Source: Anaerolineales bacterium UBA2200 | GTDB lineage: Bacteria > Chloroflexota > Anaerolineae > UBA2200 | Assembly (NCBI GenBank): GCA_002327925.1 | Contig: DCVA01000042.1 | Coordinates: forward strand, 1 to 64,000 | DNA: 64,000 nucleotides | Direction: 5' to 3' | Part shown: positions 17,695 to 25,841 of the stretch, piece after piece | How the letters are laid out: each line of letters opens with the position of its first letter | Numbering within the stretch: position 1 is the first letter of the stretch | Notes under the pieces: model-generated | The model's input: the letters and a program-made list of their open reading frames with translations, nothing else | What the model was told of the DNA's origin: nothing | Database searches by the model: none | Position numbers and translations under genes: made by a program

Positions 17695-18960
17695 ATGGTC
17701 ACTTTCAAGTACGATGTTAAGGATATCACACTGGCTGACAAGGGCCAGTCGCGCATCAAATGGGCAGAGCGGGAAATGCCGGTGCTACGGCAGATTCGCG
17801 AGAGGTTTGTGAAAGAAAAGCCGTTGCGTGGCGTTCGCATCTCGGCTTGCCTGCATGTGACGACGGAAACGGGCAACCTGATGTACACGCTGAAGGCGGG
17901 CGGTGCTGACGTTGTTGTCTGCGCGTCGAATCCGCTGTCGACTCAGGATGACGTAGCCGCGGCTCTGGTCCAGCACCATGACATTCCCGCGTTCGCCATT
18001 AAGGGCGAGGATAACAAGACCTACTATGAGCACATCAAGGCTGGCCTGAGTCACAAGCCGAACATCACCATGGACGATGGTGCTGACCTCGTGTCGACGC
18101 TTGCCAAGGAGCGTGCTGACCTGCTGCCTGACATCATCGGCGGCACCGAAGAGACGACTACGGGCGTGATTCGACTGCGCGCCATGGCTCAGAAGGGCGT
18201 TCTGAGCTATCCGATCATCGCCATCAATGATGCCATGACCAAGCACCTGTTCGACAATCGCTACGGCACGGGCCAGTCGACAATCGACGGCATCATTCGA
18301 GCCACAAACGTGCTGCTGGCCGGCAAGACCGTGGTGGTGGCTGGCTATGGATGGTGCAGCCGGGGCATCGCCTCTCGCGCCCACGGGCACGGCGCCCACG
18401 TGGTAGTGACAGAAGTGAACCCTCTACGGGCGCTGGAAGCAGTCATGGACGGCTTCCGTGTGATGCCGATGCAAGAAGCCGCGCCCATCGGAGATATCTT
18501 CGTGACCTCGACCGGAGATATTCACGTGATCGACAAGAAGCACCTGGAAGTGATGAAGGACGGAGCGCTGCTCGCCAACTCGGGCCACTTTAACGTCGAG
18601 GTGAACATCCCGGCACTGGAAGCGATGGCCGTCAAAAAGGAGAGAGTGCGTGACTTTGTGGACCAGTACACTCTGCGCGACGGCCGCACACTGTGTCTTC
18701 TTGGTGAGGGACGACTCATCAATCTCGCGGCCGCTGAGGGGCACCCGGCCAGCGTGATGGACATGAGCTTTGCGAACCAGGCGCTGAGTGTCGAGTACCT
18801 GGTGAAGAACGCCGCCTCATTGGAGAAGCGGGTCTACAGCGTGCCGGAGGATATTGACAAGGAAGTCGCCCGTCTCAAGTTGCGCGCCATGGGCATGAGT
18901 GTCGATACCCTGACTGCTGAACAGGCACGCTATCTAGAGTCCTGGGAAGAGGGCACCTAG
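17695..18960 (+). CDS. ahcY: adenosylhomocysteinase (SAH hydrolase)
   Basis: A 421-residue NAD-dependent enzyme that splits S-adenosylhomocysteine into homocysteine and adenosine, closing the methylation cycle. Visible features are the substrate-site CASNPLSTQDDVAAALV, the NAD-binding VVVAGYGWCSRGIASRAHG, GHFNVEVNIPAL and the C-terminal NLAAAEGHPASVMDMSFANQ. Its length matches the shorter form lacking the roughly 40-residue insert. ATG 17695 follows AAGGAG. The 131-nt gap to MAT has a GC-rich stem-loop (17574-17606) but no U-tract, so the gene is probably still in the operon. A terminator follows. Confidence 0.97.
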   Translation: MVTFKYDVKDITLADKGQSRIKWAEREMPVLRQIRERFVKEKPLRGVRISACLHVTTETGNLMYTLKAGGADVVVCASNPLSTQDDVAAALVQHHDIPAFAIKGEDNKTYYEHIKAGLSHKPNITMDDGADLVSTLAKERADLLPDIIGGTEETTTGVIRLRAMAQKGVLSYPIIAINDAMTKHLFDNRYGTGQSTIDGIIRATNVLLAGKTVVVAGYGWCSRGIASRAHGHGAHVVVTEVNPLRALEAVMDGFRVMPMQEAAPIGDIFVTSTGDIHVIDKKHLEVMKDGALLANSGHFNVEVNIPALEAMAVKKERVRDFVDQYTLRDGRTLCLLGEGRLINLAAAEGHPASVMDMSFANQALSVEYLVKNAASLEKRVYSVPEDIDKEVARLKLRAMGMSVDTLTAEQARYLESWEEGT

Positions 18961-18993
18961 TCCTATCCGGTAGTTTCACTGTGGTCTGTATGT

Positions 18994-19040
18994 CGCCCGG
19001 TGCACCCTTGCTGTGAAGCGGAGCAGTGTGCCGGGCGATT
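18994..19040 (+). terminator. terminator of the SAM-cycle operon
   Basis: CGCCCGGTGCAC (18994-19005) pairs with GTGTGCCGGGCG (19026-19037) as a 12-bp stem with two G-U pairs, followed by ATTT. It lies between ahcY and the next promoter. The short T-run makes it modest but the position is right. Confidence 0.55.
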
Positions 19041-19068
19041 TCGCGCCGATGGATAGCCAGACTATAAT
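19039..19068 (+). promoter_or_regulatory. promoter for the GDP-deoxysugar operon
   Basis: Perfect -10 TATAAT (19063-19068) with a weak -35 (TTTCGC, 19039-19044, 18-nt spacer). RNA would start near 19075. Every ATG in frame with the next gene lies upstream of or inside this -10, which bears on its start codon. Confidence 0.5.
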
Positions 19069-19147
19069 GGTATGTCGGCTTCCGCTCGGATACTACAGCA
19101 ACGGGCCGGCACGAGGAACGAGACACTGGGCGAAGAGGAGGTCGGGA

Positions 19148-20122
19148 CTGAGAGCACTGATCACAGGCAGTGGAGGGTTTGCCGGCGGCCATCTGGCCGA
19201 ATACCTGCTTGAGCAGACTGACTGGGAGGTGGCTGGCCTTGACCTGGTAGAGGGTCGCTCCGCTGCGTGGCGCTCGAGGATGATTCTGCGTGTCGGGGAC
19301 ATTCTCACCGATCTTCCCCAGCTCCAGTCGTTCTTCGCCGAGGTACATCCCGACTATGTATTCCACCTGGCCGCCCAGGCCTTTGTTCCCAGCTCCTGGG
19401 CCGACCCATGGAGCACGCTGGCCAACAACATCCGTGGACAACTCAACGTTCTGCTGTCGGCGATTGGCCTGGCAAAGATGCCGCGAGTATTGGTGATAGG
19501 TTCGGCGGAGGAGTACGGGGCAGTCACTGCTGCTGAGCTGCCGATCGGTGAGAATACCCCTCTGAGACCCACCAGTCCGTACGCAGTGAGCAAAGTAGCT
19601 CAGGATGCCCTGGGCTATCAGTACTTTGCCAGCCACAAGTTGCCGGTGGTCCGGGTGCGGCCTTTCAACCACATCGGGCCAGGGCAAAGCCCGGCCTTTG
19701 TGACGTCGGACTTTGCGAAGCAGATCGCTGAAGCAGAGGTTGGCCTCCGGGAGCCGGTACTGCGAGTCGGAAATCTGGAAGGACGGCGCGACTTTAGCGA
19801 TGTGCGGGACATCGTGCGGGGCTATTGGCTCGCTCTTACCCTTGGTGAGCCAGGTCACGTTTACAACCTGGGGGCTGAGCGTTCCTACTCAGTTCGCCAG
19901 GTGCTGGACATCCTGTTGTCGATGAGCCGGGTCAGGCTGAGTGTTGAGCAGGATCCCAAGCGGTTGCGACCGGCCGATATCCCGGATCTGGTCGCCGACT
20001 GTTCACAATTTCGCTCTAGGACCGGATGGAAGACGACAATCAGCATCGAGCAAAGCCTGGCCGATATCCTCGAGTACTGGCGTTCGCACCTGGAGCGGCC
20101 TGCCCCGGCGACGGGTATCTAG
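19148..20122 (+). CDS. rmd: GDP-6-deoxy-D-mannose reductase-like NAD-dependent epimerase/dehydratase
   Basis: A 324-residue extended SDR, probably reducing GDP-4-keto-6-deoxymannose to GDP-D-rhamnose in concert with Gmd next door. The NAD motif is GSGGFAGGHLAEYLL, there is VIGSAEEYG, and the catalytic YxxxK is in SPYAVSKVAQD. The start is proposed at CTG 19148: AGGAGG (19136-19141) is 6 nt upstream, and reading this codon as Met gives (M)RALITGSGGFAGG, the standard family N-terminus. In-frame ATGs at 19049 and 19067 fall in the terminator/promoter region. A plain GDP-mannose dehydratase homologue is the alternative function. Confidence 0.85.
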   Translation: MRALITGSGGFAGGHLAEYLLEQTDWEVAGLDLVEGRSAAWRSRMILRVGDILTDLPQLQSFFAEVHPDYVFHLAAQAFVPSSWADPWSTLANNIRGQLNVLLSAIGLAKMPRVLVIGSAEEYGAVTAAELPIGENTPLRPTSPYAVSKVAQDALGYQYFASHKLPVVRVRPFNHIGPGQSPAFVTSDFAKQIAEAEVGLREPVLRVGNLEGRRDFSDVRDIVRGYWLALTLGEPGHVYNLGAERSYSVRQVLDILLSMSRVRLSVEQDPKRLRPADIPDLVADCSQFRSRTGWKTTISIEQSLADILEYWRSHLERPAPATGI

Positions 20123-20151
20123 TCTTCACCCTTCTGTCACAGAGATACAAT
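20123..20151 (+). promoter_or_regulatory. weak possible promoter before gmd
   Basis: TACAAT at 20146-20151 with a poor -35 (TCTTCA, 20123-20128, 17-nt spacer), directly after the rmd stop. It could add internal transcription, but read-through from the rmd promoter is as likely. Confidence 0.3.
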
Positions 20152-20178
20152 CACTTTTTGAATTAGAGGTGGCTTGCG

Positions 20179-21159
20179 ATGGCAAAGAAGAGAGCACTGA
20201 TCACCGGCATCACCGGCCAGGACGGTTCGTACCTCGCCGAGTTCCTTCTGGACAAGGATTATGACGTGGTTGGCATGGTGCGACGCACCAGCACCTTGAA
20301 CTTCCAGCGCCTGGAGCACATTCAGGATCGTATTACTCTGGTACAGGGTGATTTGCTGGATCAGACGTCTCTCATGGACCTGATAAGAGAATACCGGCCG
20401 CAGGAGGTCTACAACCTGGCAGCCCAGTCCTTTGTGCCCACGTCCTGGAGACAGCCGGTCCTCACGGGGGAGTTCACGGCGCTGGGCGTGACCCGCGTGC
20501 TTGAGGCGATTCGAATGGTAGACCCGGGTATCCGCTTCTATCAGGCCAGCTCCAGTGAGGTATTTGGCAAAGTGCGCGAAGTTCCCCAGACGGAGAGAAC
20601 TCCATTCTATCCGCGCAGTCCTTACGGAGTGGCCAAAGTGTACGGACACTGGATCACCATCAACTACCGGGAAAGCTACAACCTCTTCGCCTGCTCAGGG
20701 ATCCTCTTCAATCATGGCTCGCCGCGGCGTGGTCTCGAGTTCGTCGAGCGCAAGGTCGCTCACGGAGCCGCGATGATCAAGCTGGGGCTGGCGAGCGAGC
20801 TGCGCCTGGGAAACCTGGATTCCCAGCGCGACTGGGGATTTGCCGGCGATTATGTTCAGGCGATGTGGCTCATGTTGCAGCAGGATCAGCCAGACGACTA
20901 TGTGGTCGGCACAGGCAAGACCCACTCGATCCGCGAGCTGTGCTCGGTGGCCTTTTCGCATCTTGGATTGAACTGGCAGGACCATGTGGTGGTTGATCCG
21001 GCTCTCATCCGTCCGGCTGAGGTGGACCTGTTGATCGCCGATTCGAGCAAGGCGCGCGAGAAGCTGGGCTGGCAGCCGGGGGTCCCCTTCGAGGATCTCA
21101 TCCACATGATTGTGGATACGGACCTGGAGCTGCTGCGCAATGACCGGAAAGCGCACTAG
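20179..21159 (+). CDS. gmd: GDP-mannose 4,6-dehydratase
   Basis: A 326-residue extended SDR converting GDP-mannose to GDP-4-keto-6-deoxymannose. The NADP motif is GITGQDGSYLAEFLL, the catalytic segment SSSEVFG, and YxxxK is in SPYGVAKVYGHW. LRLGNLDSQRDWGFAGDYV is diagnostic of Gmd. ATG 20179 follows GAGGTGG. With the adjacent rmd this gives GDP-D-rhamnose, unless a fucose synthetase elsewhere diverts it. The 3' end overlaps the upstream part of the next reading frame, but not the start chosen for it. Confidence 0.95.
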   Translation: MAKKRALITGITGQDGSYLAEFLLDKDYDVVGMVRRTSTLNFQRLEHIQDRITLVQGDLLDQTSLMDLIREYRPQEVYNLAAQSFVPTSWRQPVLTGEFTALGVTRVLEAIRMVDPGIRFYQASSSEVFGKVREVPQTERTPFYPRSPYGVAKVYGHWITINYRESYNLFACSGILFNHGSPRRGLEFVERKVAHGAAMIKLGLASELRLGNLDSQRDWGFAGDYVQAMWLMLQQDQPDDYVVGTGKTHSIRELCSVAFSHLGLNWQDHVVVDPALIRPAEVDLLIADSSKAREKLGWQPGVPFEDLIHMIVDTDLELLRNDRKAH

Positions 21160-21181
21160 AGCGAAGCTACAGGGGGCGAGA

Positions 21182-22624
21182 GTGGCTACGATCAAGTTCG
21201 GAACGGACGGGTGGCGGGCGATCATCGCCGAAGACTATACATTCGACAACGTGCGAATTTGTGCTCAGGCTATGGCCAAGTACGTAACCGAGAACAGGGA
21301 GGCGCACAAGGGTCTCATCATCGGTTACGACACGCGCTTCGCGTCGGAGGACTTTGCCGCGGCCGTGGCGGAAGTGCTCGCTGCAAACGGTATCCGCGCC
21401 TACCTGTGCGACCGTTTTGCGCCAACGCCGACGATTTCCTACGCCATCCTCGACAAGAAGACTGCCGGCGCTGTGATCATTACCTCCAGCCACAACCCCG
21501 GCATTTGGAATGGCTTCAAGGTCAAGCCTGAATACGCGGGCAGCGCGTCGCCGCAGGTCATTTCCGTTCTGGAGAAGAACATCGGCGAGATCCAACAGGG
21601 GCAGGTGCCCGTGCAGCGAATGCCCATGGGAGAAGCAGGGCAGCGAGGGCTGGTGGTCAGGTTCAATCCTGCACCGGCCTATCTGAAGCAGGTTGCCTCC
21701 CTGGTTGACATCGAGGGCATCAAGGACGCTGGTATCACGGTGGCGGTCGATGCCATGTTTGGCGCAGGCATCGGCTATTTCCCGGCGTTGCTGGCAGGGG
21801 GTAATACGCGCGTTATCGAGCTGAACAACATCCGCAACCCGTTATTCCCCGGGATGCACAACCCGGAGCCAATCGCTCGCAACCTGGCCGCCCTGACCGC
21901 TGGCATCGCGCAGCATGGAGCCCACGTCGGCCTGGCAACGGATGGCGATGCAGACCGCATAGGTCTGATGGATGAGAACGGGGTATTCGTCAACCAGCTG
22001 CAGGTGTATGCGCTTCTGATGCTCTATCTTCTCGAGGTGCGCGGCAAAAGGGGCCCGGTGGTCAAGACGGTAACGACGACAGCGATGGCTCACAAGCTCG
22101 CCAAGCTCTACGACATTCCGGTTGTGGAGACCCCTGTGGGCTTCAAGTACGTTGGGCCCAAGATGATCCAGACAGGGGCGATCATGGGCGGAGAGGAAAG
22201 CGGAGGGTTCGGTTTTGCCGGGCACATCCCGGAACGAGATGGAGTCCTGGCCGGCCTCTTTTTGCTTGACCTGATGATCAAGCTTCAAAAGACACCCTCT
22301 CAGTTGATAGAATACCTGTACTCACTGGTCGGGGCCCACTACTACGACCGAATCGATATGGTGCTGCAGCCAGAAGAGCGCGATGAGACCATTGCACGAG
22401 TCAAGGCGGTCAGGCCAGAGCGCATAGCAGGCCTCAAGGTGGTCCGGATTGACACCCTGGACGGCTTCCGTTACATCCTCGAGGACGGTGGCTGGCTGCT
22501 CATCCGCTTCTCGGGGACCGAGCCTCTCGTGCGCGTCTATACAGAGACAACCGACGGCGCCCGTGTGCAGGCAATACTCACGGATGGGAAGAAGCTGGTC
22601 GGATCTCGTGGTGGTAGGGAGTAG
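21182..22624 (+). CDS. phosphoglucomutase/phosphomannomutase
   Basis: A 480-residue alpha-D-phosphohexomutase. The active-site phosphoserine is in ITSSHNPGIWNG, the metal loop TDGDADRIGLMD, the sugar-specificity loop GGEESGGFGF (GEESG type) and the C-terminal phosphate loop RFSGTEPLVRVY. GTG 21182 yields the family N-terminus ATIKFGTDGWRAIIAEDYTF. In this operon it would supply mannose-1-phosphate for GDP-mannose, but GEESG-type enzymes also act on glucose phosphates. No mannose-1-phosphate guanylyltransferase is in the window. Confidence 0.92.
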   Translation: MATIKFGTDGWRAIIAEDYTFDNVRICAQAMAKYVTENREAHKGLIIGYDTRFASEDFAAAVAEVLAANGIRAYLCDRFAPTPTISYAILDKKTAGAVIITSSHNPGIWNGFKVKPEYAGSASPQVISVLEKNIGEIQQGQVPVQRMPMGEAGQRGLVVRFNPAPAYLKQVASLVDIEGIKDAGITVAVDAMFGAGIGYFPALLAGGNTRVIELNNIRNPLFPGMHNPEPIARNLAALTAGIAQHGAHVGLATDGDADRIGLMDENGVFVNQLQVYALLMLYLLEVRGKRGPVVKTVTTTAMAHKLAKLYDIPVVETPVGFKYVGPKMIQTGAIMGGEESGGFGFAGHIPERDGVLAGLFLLDLMIKLQKTPSQLIEYLYSLVGAHYYDRIDMVLQPEERDETIARVKAVRPERIAGLKVVRIDTLDGFRYILEDGGWLLIRFSGTEPLVRVYTETTDGARVQAILTDGKKLVGSRGGRE

Positions 22625-22656
22625 CTGCGGCCCTCGGCGTGGACGGAGAACCGACT

Positions 22657-23541
22657 GTGATACTCGTCGATAGCCACGCCCACCTCGACGACCGCAAGTT
22701 CGATACCGATCGGGCGGAGGTGCTTGAGCGGGCATTCGCCTCGGATGTGCGGACGATCATCACCGTTGGAACTGACCTTGATTCCAGCCGCGCCGCTTTG
22801 AGTCTGGCATGCCAACAGTCGGAAGAGCCAGGGTTGCGGGCACGGCCGAGAGTCCTGGCCTCTGTGGGAGTGCATCCCCATGACGCGTCGACCGTGAACT
22901 CCGACACCTTGATAGAGCTGGAGCATCTGGCGAGACAGGCATCGGTGGTCGCCGTCGGCGAGATCGGGCTCGACTTTTACCGCAATCTGTCACCGCCGGC
23001 CACACAGAAACACGCCTTCATCGAGCAATTGGAGCTGGCGCGACGAGTGGGAAAGCCGGTGGTCATCCATGACCGAGACGCGCATTCTGATCTGTTGGCG
23101 ATCCTGCGCACGGTCGGCTCCGAGTGGCGGGGCGTTCTGCACTGTTTCTCTGGTGACGAAGAGATGGCTCGAGACGCAATGCAGATGGGCTTCTACCTCT
23201 CCTTCGCCGGGCCGGTGACATTCGACAACGCCCGTCGGCTCCAAGCAGTGGCTCGCTTCGTACCACTCGACAGGATGCTGATCGAAACGGACTGTCCCTA
23301 CCTATCGCCGTCTCCTAACCGCGGCCAGCGGAATGAACCCTCCTTCGTACGCCTTGTTGCTGCCAAGATCGCAGAGCTCAAGGGGGTAGATGGCAACCTC
23401 GTAGCCGAGTTGACGACGGCCAACGCCGCCCGATTGTTCGGACTTCCGCCTTTGCCCGAGGGCAACTCGTGTCAGGTCCCGCCTGGGCATCGGAGAGTGA
23501 AGATCCGGTCGCAGGGGACCAGGGCGTCAGGATCGACATGA
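22657..23541 (+). CDS. tatD: TatD-family metal-dependent hydrolase
   Basis: A 294-residue TIM-barrel hydrolase of the TatD DNase family. Metal ligands are seen in LVDSHAHLDD, VGEIGLDFYR, VIHDRD, LHCFSG and ETDCPYLSP. Start GTG 22657 has CGGAG 8 nt upstream; GTG 22639 is less likely. About 30 residues after the final conserved helix (QVPPGHRRVKIRSQG) are basic and look like a non-conserved extension. Its stop overlaps the start of the family-2 glycosyltransferase (ATGA), an odd partner that probably reflects dense packing. Confidence 0.93.
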   Translation: MILVDSHAHLDDRKFDTDRAEVLERAFASDVRTIITVGTDLDSSRAALSLACQQSEEPGLRARPRVLASVGVHPHDASTVNSDTLIELEHLARQASVVAVGEIGLDFYRNLSPPATQKHAFIEQLELARRVGKPVVIHDRDAHSDLLAILRTVGSEWRGVLHCFSGDEEMARDAMQMGFYLSFAGPVTFDNARRLQAVARFVPLDRMLIETDCPYLSPSPNRGQRNEPSFVRLVAAKIAELKGVDGNLVAELTTANAARLFGLPPLPEGNSCQVPPGHRRVKIRSQGTRASGST

Positions 23542-24494
23542 CTATCCTGTCTGTGGTAATTGTCAACTGGAATGTTCGGGACTTGCTGCAGCGATGTCTT
23601 GCCTCGGTCGGCGGCTGCGCTGCGGGTGAGGATCCGCTGTGCGAGGTCATCGTAGTGGACAGCGCATCGTCGGACGGCAGCCAGGCGATGGTACGCGAGA
23701 GCTACCCTCACGTGAAACTTGTGGCCTGTGAGACCAACGTCGGCTTTGTCCGAGGCAATAACCTCGGGGTCGCGCAGAGCACGGGTAGTTTCATTCTCTT
23801 GCTGAATCCCGATACCGAAGTGGTCGACGACGCCCTAGCCGAGATGACTCGATATCTGGACTCGCATCCGGGTGTGGGTGCAGTGGGGCCAATGCTCCTT
23901 GACCCGAACGGGCAGATTCAGCCGTCACGCAGAAGGTTTCCCGTCCTGGCTACTGCCCTAGTCGAAAGCACCATGTTCCAGCCCTGGTTTCAGAACAGCT
24001 CCTTGCTTCGGCGCTACTACTGTCTGGACCGCGATCCGCGACAGGCACAGGAAGTCGACTGGCTGGTGGGAGCTTGCTTGCTCGTTCGCCGCGAGGCATG
24101 GCAGAGAGTGGGTCCCCTGGATGAGAACATATTCATGTACTCGGAGGAGTTGGACTGGTGTCATCGGGCCAAGGAAGATGGGTGGAGTATCGTGTACCTG
24201 CCCTCGGCCAGGGTAGTACACCACGAGGCGCAAAGTAGTAGCCAGGTGAGCGGACCGCGGCATATCTACTTCGAGACCAGCAAAGTGTACTACTTCCGCA
24301 AGCACCATGGAGCTCTGGTGGGAGAAACACTGCGAGTGTTCCTTCTTTCTACCTATCTCTTGCAGTCGGTCCTGGAGGCGCTAAAGTGGCTGGTGGGGCA
24401 CAAGAGAGGCCTCCGCCAGGATCGATTGGCCGCCTATCTTGCTGTGCTGCGGTCGGGTTTGAAGACAAGTGCACCGCGCGGCACGGGAAGCTGA
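23538..24494 (+). CDS. family 2 glycosyltransferase (rhamnosyltransferase-like)
   Basis: A 318-residue GT-A enzyme of the WbbL type. The nucleotide-binding start is LSVVIVNWNVRDLLQRCLASV, then VVDSASSDGSQ, the DxD-containing LLNPDTEVVDD, and YSEELDWCHRAKEDGW with the catalytic acidic pair. A hydrophobic segment near residues 268-283 (VFLLSTYLLQSVLEAL) suggests membrane association. A rhamnose donor would fit the GDP-rhamnose genes upstream, but donor choice cannot be proven from sequence. Confidence 0.9.
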   Translation: MTILSVVIVNWNVRDLLQRCLASVGGCAAGEDPLCEVIVVDSASSDGSQAMVRESYPHVKLVACETNVGFVRGNNLGVAQSTGSFILLLNPDTEVVDDALAEMTRYLDSHPGVGAVGPMLLDPNGQIQPSRRRFPVLATALVESTMFQPWFQNSSLLRRYYCLDRDPRQAQEVDWLVGACLLVRREAWQRVGPLDENIFMYSEELDWCHRAKEDGWSIVYLPSARVVHHEAQSSSQVSGPRHIYFETSKVYYFRKHHGALVGETLRVFLLSTYLLQSVLEALKWLVGHKRGLRQDRLAAYLAVLRSGLKTSAPRGTGS

Positions 24495-24497
24495 GCG

Positions 24498-25718
24498 ATG
24501 AAGATCAGCATGGTGAGCGCCGAATACCCCCCGATGCAGGGCGGAGTGGGTGATTGCACGCGTGAGCTGGCGCGTGCATTGCTGGCGATGGGTCACCAGG
24601 TGAATGTCATCACGTCGCGCAAGGTTGCGGGACTCGCGGGTCTGGAGCCGGAAACGGGTGCCGAGCCAACCTTGATGCCGGTCGTGAAGCGGTGGAACTG
24701 GGGGAGCTGGAAGTCCGTCAACCAGGCACTGCAGCTGGAGCGACCCGATATTGTGCACATTCAGTACCAGACTGCCGCTTACGCAATGCACCCGGCCATC
24801 AACTTGCTGCCATTGTGGTTGCACACCATTGACCGGCATCGCGCGGTGGTTACCACGCTCCATGACCTCCGCGTGCCCTATCTTTGCCCGAAGGCCGGAA
24901 TGCTGCGCACGTGGGTCACGAACGCTCTGCCCCGCTGGAGTGACGCCACGGTGACCACCAATGTTGAGGACTACAGGCGGCTCGAGGCCAGTCACTGGCA
25001 AGGAAGCGTCCCACGCGGGAACATACATCTTGTACCGATTGGCAGCAATATTCGCCCTTTGAAGCCCGCCGGTTTCGACCGAGGCGCGTGGCGTCGTGAC
25101 ATGGGGCTCGCAGAGGACGAACTCCTGCTCTGCTACTTTGGTTTCCTGAATGAAAGTAAGGGTGCGGAGACTCTCCTTCGGTCGCTGGCTGAGCTGCGGC
25201 ATCGGGAACGCAGGGCAAAGCTGGTGATGATCGGTGGGCAACTGGGTGACAGCGATCCCACCAATGAGGCCTACGCCAAGCGTGTGCACGAGCTGGGCGA
25301 GGAGCTGGGGATTGCGGATCTGGTTCTGTGGACGGGCTATACGGACGGTGTGGACGTTACGGCGAACCTGCTGGCAGCCGATATCTGCGTGCTTCCCTAT
25401 CGCGACGGAGTTTCCTTTCGACGCGGGAGCTTTATGGCAGCGCTCGCGCATGGGTTGCCCATTGTGAGTACGTCACCGCGGGGGTCTAGCGATGAGCTTG
25501 TCGATGGTAAGAATATTCTGCTCGTTGCTCCGGACGACGTAGGCGGCATTGCAGATGCGGTGGAAAAACTCGCCGACGATGTTGAATTGAAGATGTCCCT
25601 GGCGGAGGGTGCGCTGCAGCTTGCGGCACGATTCACCTGGGAACACATCGCCCAACAGACAGTGCAGGTCTATGAGATGCTGGTCCGCAACAAAAGCAGG
25701 GAACGTGCGCAGTCTTGA
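24498..25718 (+). CDS. family 4 glycosyltransferase
   Basis: A 406-residue GT-B glycosyltransferase. It opens with MKISMVSAEYPPMQGGVGDCTRELARAL, the acceptor-side glycine-rich motif. The C-terminal half has LLCYFGFLNESKGAETLLR and RRGSFMAALAHGLPIVSTSP in place of the commoner EGFG motif. It starts 3 nt after the previous gene and therefore belongs to the same transcript. Its closest visible style is the GT4 enzymes of exopolysaccharide loci; substrate unknown. Confidence 0.88.
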   Translation: MKISMVSAEYPPMQGGVGDCTRELARALLAMGHQVNVITSRKVAGLAGLEPETGAEPTLMPVVKRWNWGSWKSVNQALQLERPDIVHIQYQTAAYAMHPAINLLPLWLHTIDRHRAVVTTLHDLRVPYLCPKAGMLRTWVTNALPRWSDATVTTNVEDYRRLEASHWQGSVPRGNIHLVPIGSNIRPLKPAGFDRGAWRRDMGLAEDELLLCYFGFLNESKGAETLLRSLAELRHRERRAKLVMIGGQLGDSDPTNEAYAKRVHELGEELGIADLVLWTGYTDGVDVTANLLAADICVLPYRDGVSFRRGSFMAALAHGLPIVSTSPRGSSDELVDGKNILLVAPDDVGGIADAVEKLADDVELKMSLAEGALQLAARFTWEHIAQQTVQVYEMLVRNKSRERAQS

Positions 25719-25841
25719 TTACGCGGTGATCCTCGGGCTTGTTACGCCTGCGCCAGCTCCTGGCGTCTCCCTGTCGTCAGTCACTCTGTGTTGTCTCATG
25801 AGGGCAGCGATGCACCGACCGGGGCTGACGGGAGCACGCTT

